From assembly GCF_000577895.1 (NCBI RefSeq), contig NZ_HG917868.1:806001-870000 (forward strand): a stretch of 64,000 nt of DNA, given 5' to 3'. This document shows positions 61,575-64,000 of this stretch, piece by piece (within the stretch, counting starts at the first letter, position 1; each line of letters begins with the position of its first letter). The position numbers and the translations under genes were made by a program. The stretch is from Clostridium bornimense. Its GTDB lineage: Bacteria; Bacillota; Clostridia; Clostridiales; Clostridiaceae. The notes beneath the pieces were generated by a model. It did no database searches. It was not told the DNA's origin and worked only from the letters and a program-made list of their open reading frames with translations.

Positions 61575-64000
61575 ATGAAACTAAAAAAGTTAACTAGTAT
61601 TATTACATCAACACTTTTGTTTGCAAGTATGTTTGGCAATAATTTTGCTACAGCATCACCAAATGAAGTTTCTAATAATACTACAGAATCAATTTCACAA
61701 CAAAGTGATAGTAATGTGTTAAAGGTCAATATTGATGACAATGGCTCATTAACTTATGCAGAACCAAAGGTCACTAATGACGAAAATACTCAATTTAGTT
61801 GGGATAATGCTACTGTTTATTTTGTATTAACAGATAGGTTTAACAATGGAGATACTAGTAATGATCATTCATATGGTAGGTCATTAAACCAAGATGGTAG
61901 TGTACAATCAGGATATAAAGAGAATCCAGGAACGTTCCATGGAGGGGATTTAAAAGGATTAACTAAAAAATTAAATGAAGGATATTTTACTGAATTAGGT
62001 GTAAATGCGATATGGATTACAGCACCATATGAACAAATGCATGGATTTACTTTTGGTAATACTAATAATGCACAAGATGGATATGGATTCCCGTATTATG
62101 GTTACCATGGGTATTGGGCTCTAGACTTTACTAATATGGATGCAAATATGGGTACAGCAGAAGAGATGGAAGAATTTGTTGACACAGCACATAGTAAAGG
62201 TATTCGTGTTGTTATGGATGTAGTTATGAATCATTTAGGATATATAACTGCTTATGACACTAATGAATATGGATTTGGTAAAACAGTTTCTAATTGGAAA
62301 GACTATTATTATGGAGATTTAAAGAATTTAAAAGGTGGAGATTGGGAAGAAGCAAATATATATCAAAATGATTCTAAATGGGCATCAAATTGGTATGGTG
62401 GAGATTTTGTAAGAATTGCATATCCTTTTGATGGGTATACTGGAAGTAAATCTGGAGATGATCAAACAAGATGTCTTTATGGACTTCCGGATATAAAAAT
62501 GGAATCTAGTACTACTGTATCGACACCACCATTTTTAGTGAATAAGTGGAAAAAAGAAGGTAGATATGATGAAGAAATGCAAAAACAAAATACATTTTTC
62601 CAAAAAAGTGGACTACCTAAGACTCCACAAAATTATGTAGTACAATGGTTATCTGATTGGGTTAGAGAATATGGAATAGATGGTTTTAGATGTGATACAG
62701 CTAAGCATATTCCAGTATCATCATGGAAGGAATTAAAAACTCAAGCTAATGTAGCATTAAAGGAATGGAGAGAAAATAATTCAGATAAACCTGGTGCAAA
62801 TTGGGATGAAGATTTTTGGATGACAGGTGAAGATTGGGGTCATGGAGTAGGCAAAGATCATTATTTTAGTAATGGATTTGATTCAATTATTAACTTTACA
62901 TTCCCAAAGAGCGGATTTACTACATCTACTTTAGAGAGTACTTTTAGTGATTATGCAAATAAGATAAATAATGATCCAAGTTTTAATGTATTAAGTTATA
63001 TTTCTTCTCATGATACTGATTTAGGTGGTAGGAGTGACATGATTGGGGCAGGAAATGCATTATTATTAACTCCAGGGGCTGCTCAAATCTTTTATGGAGA
63101 TGAGACGAATAGACAAAAACAATGGACAGATTTTTGTGCAAATGGATATACTGACCAACCTACTCGTTCAGATATGAACTGGGATTCACTTGACCAAAAA
63201 GTATTATCACATTGGCAAAAACTTGGACAATTTAGAAATAAGCATTTATCAATTGGAGCAGGACAACATAAAAAAATAAGTGATTCACCATATACTTTTA
63301 GTAGAACATATCAAGGTGAAGATGGTGTTGTTGATAACGTTATCTGTGTTATAGGAGCTAGTGGAAGTACCACTGTAGATGTATCATCTGTATTTGGTGA
63401 TGGAGATACAATAACAGATTATTATACTGGTAATACAGCTGTAGTTTCTGGAGGAAAAGTAACATTTACAGCTGGAACTAATGGAGTAATATTATTAGAA
63501 TCAAATAGTAAAAAGCCAGCAGTAAATGCAAGTCCAGCTGGTGGAGATTATTATAAGAAGGTTTCAGAAGGATTAGAAATAAAACTTACAGTAGGTAATG
63601 CAGATTCTGGAGAATATTCTATCAATGGTGGAAAAAAGGTAAGCTATAAAAATGGAGATAAAATTACCATAGGTAAAGGTGAAGAATTTGGTTCAAAAAC
63701 TACAGTTGAATTATTTGCATCTAATGATGAGGGTGAGGCAGCGAAAACATTTACCTATATAAAGAAAAATCCAGATGATAAGTTTATAGAAGTTCATTTT
63801 AAGAAAACAGGTTGGGATAATCCAAGTATTTATATGTATCAAGGCGATGGAGCTACGGCTGTTCAACTTACAGGGAAATGGCCAGGTGTTGCAATGGAAA
63901 AAGAGTCAGCACCAAATTCAAGTTGGTATACTTACAGGATTCAAGGAGAAACAAATGCAAGGGTAATATTCAATATAAATGGTGGAGGAACTCAAGAGCC
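61575..64000 (+). CDS. Secreted alpha-amylase, GH13 (3' end beyond the window)
   Basis: Starch-degrading exoenzyme; at least 808 residues are encoded before the window ends, and the frame stays open. A signal peptide occupies about residues 1-27. The GH13 regions are visible as DVVMNHLGY, GFRCDTAKH (nucleophile Asp), MTGEDWGHG (acid/base Glu) and SSHDTD. After the catalytic domain and a linker domain, the segment from VHFKKTGWDNPSIYMYQ to VIFNINGGG resembles a starch-binding CBM26-type module. The ATG at 61575 follows AAGGAGG. Regulation by CcpA is suggested by the cre just upstream. Confidence 0.92.
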   Translation, partial: MKLKKLTSIITSTLLFASMFGNNFATASPNEVSNNTTESISQQSDSNVLKVNIDDNGSLTYAEPKVTNDENTQFSWDNATVYFVLTDRFNNGDTSNDHSYGRSLNQDGSVQSGYKENPGTFHGGDLKGLTKKLNEGYFTELGVNAIWITAPYEQMHGFTFGNTNNAQDGYGFPYYGYHGYWALDFTNMDANMGTAEEMEEFVDTAHSKGIRVVMDVVMNHLGYITAYDTNEYGFGKTVSNWKDYYYGDLKNLKGGDWEEANIYQNDSKWASNWYGGDFVRIAYPFDGYTGSKSGDDQTRCLYGLPDIKMESSTTVSTPPFLVNKWKKEGRYDEEMQKQNTFFQKSGLPKTPQNYVVQWLSDWVREYGIDGFRCDTAKHIPVSSWKELKTQANVALKEWRENNSDKPGANWDEDFWMTGEDWGHGVGKDHYFSNGFDSIINFTFPKSGFTTSTLESTFSDYANKINNDPSFNVLSYISSHDTDLGGRSDMIGAGNALLLTPGAAQIFYGDETNRQKQWTDFCANGYTDQPTRSDMNWDSLDQKVLSHWQKLGQFRNKHLSIGAGQHKKISDSPYTFSRTYQGEDGVVDNVICVIGASGSTTVDVSSVFGDGDTITDYYTGNTAVVSGGKVTFTAGTNGVILLESNSKKPAVNASPAGGDYYKKVSEGLEIKLTVGNADSGEYSINGGKKVSYKNGDKITIGKGEEFGSKTTVELFASNDEGEAAKTFTYIKKNPDDKFIEVHFKKTGWDNPSIYMYQGDGATAVQLTGKWPGVAMEKESAPNSSWYTYRIQGETNARVIFNINGGGTQE

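Overview
This window is AT-rich DNA of low-GC Firmicutes type and looks like the chromosome of a Clostridium sensu stricto species. The evidence is purine-rich AGGAGG-type ribosome binding sites, TTG/GTG starts, T-box and SAM leaders, many U-tailed terminators, a CymR-CysK pair, GlnRS next to ValRS, and clostridial families such as DUF4364, DUF4912 and a TSCPD protein. I see no rRNA, tRNA, insertion sequence, prophage or CRISPR array. Both ends cut genes: feoB at the left and a secreted alpha-amylase at the right.

Layout. 1-829: feoAB, leftward, with a Fur-box-like site at the promoter. 1011-3838: SAM-riboswitch-controlled methionine importer metN-metI-metQ. 3970-6899: RNase H-fold protein, a stalk-domain membrane protein, and a MotA/ExbB-like plus OmpA/MotB-like pair. 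7291-8655: D,D-carboxypeptidase. 8828-10868: ndk, then cymR-cysK. 10888-17606: tryptophan T-box and a complete trpEGDCFBA operon. 17735-21421: citrate synthase, DUF4912 protein and GH57 enzyme. 21531-24716: M16 peptidase, recX, transglutaminase-like protein. 25114-29978: TPR protein and a 1430-residue 2-hydroxyacyl-CoA dehydratase activase-type protein. 29975-34793: T-box valS, then glnS. 34911-40942: small helical protein, acetyltransferase, gltX, folC, AI-2E-family permease, TSCPD protein.

41117-54055 is a Wzx/Wzy-type surface polysaccharide locus. It runs chain-length regulator, BY-kinase, PHP phosphatase, five glycosyltransferases, polymerase, pyruvyl transferase, iron-sulfur protein, flippase. 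A secreted stalk-domain protein with an 18-bp tandem repeat and a membrane-anchored unknown protein follow. 55897-61024 holds a beta-propeller protein, DUF4364 protein, polysaccharide deacetylase, tandem OB-fold protein, dapH and an aminotransferase. The amylase at the right end has a CcpA cre-like site and a structured leader.

The most unusual signal is non-coding. Three intergenic elements of about 285-300 bp (6942-7225; 24813-25113, inverted; 35913-36214) share an invariant ATAGTCCTGCGGACAGC-like motif and three hairpins whose arms change sequence while pairing is kept. They also share flanking arrays of degenerate 7-bp repeats, and the heptamer sequence differs from copy to copy. Separate heptamer arrays without the core occur elsewhere, including in the valS leader. 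Copies tend to lie directly beyond intrinsic terminators. I do not recognise this as a described family; it could be a structured RNA, a non-autonomous mobile element, or both.
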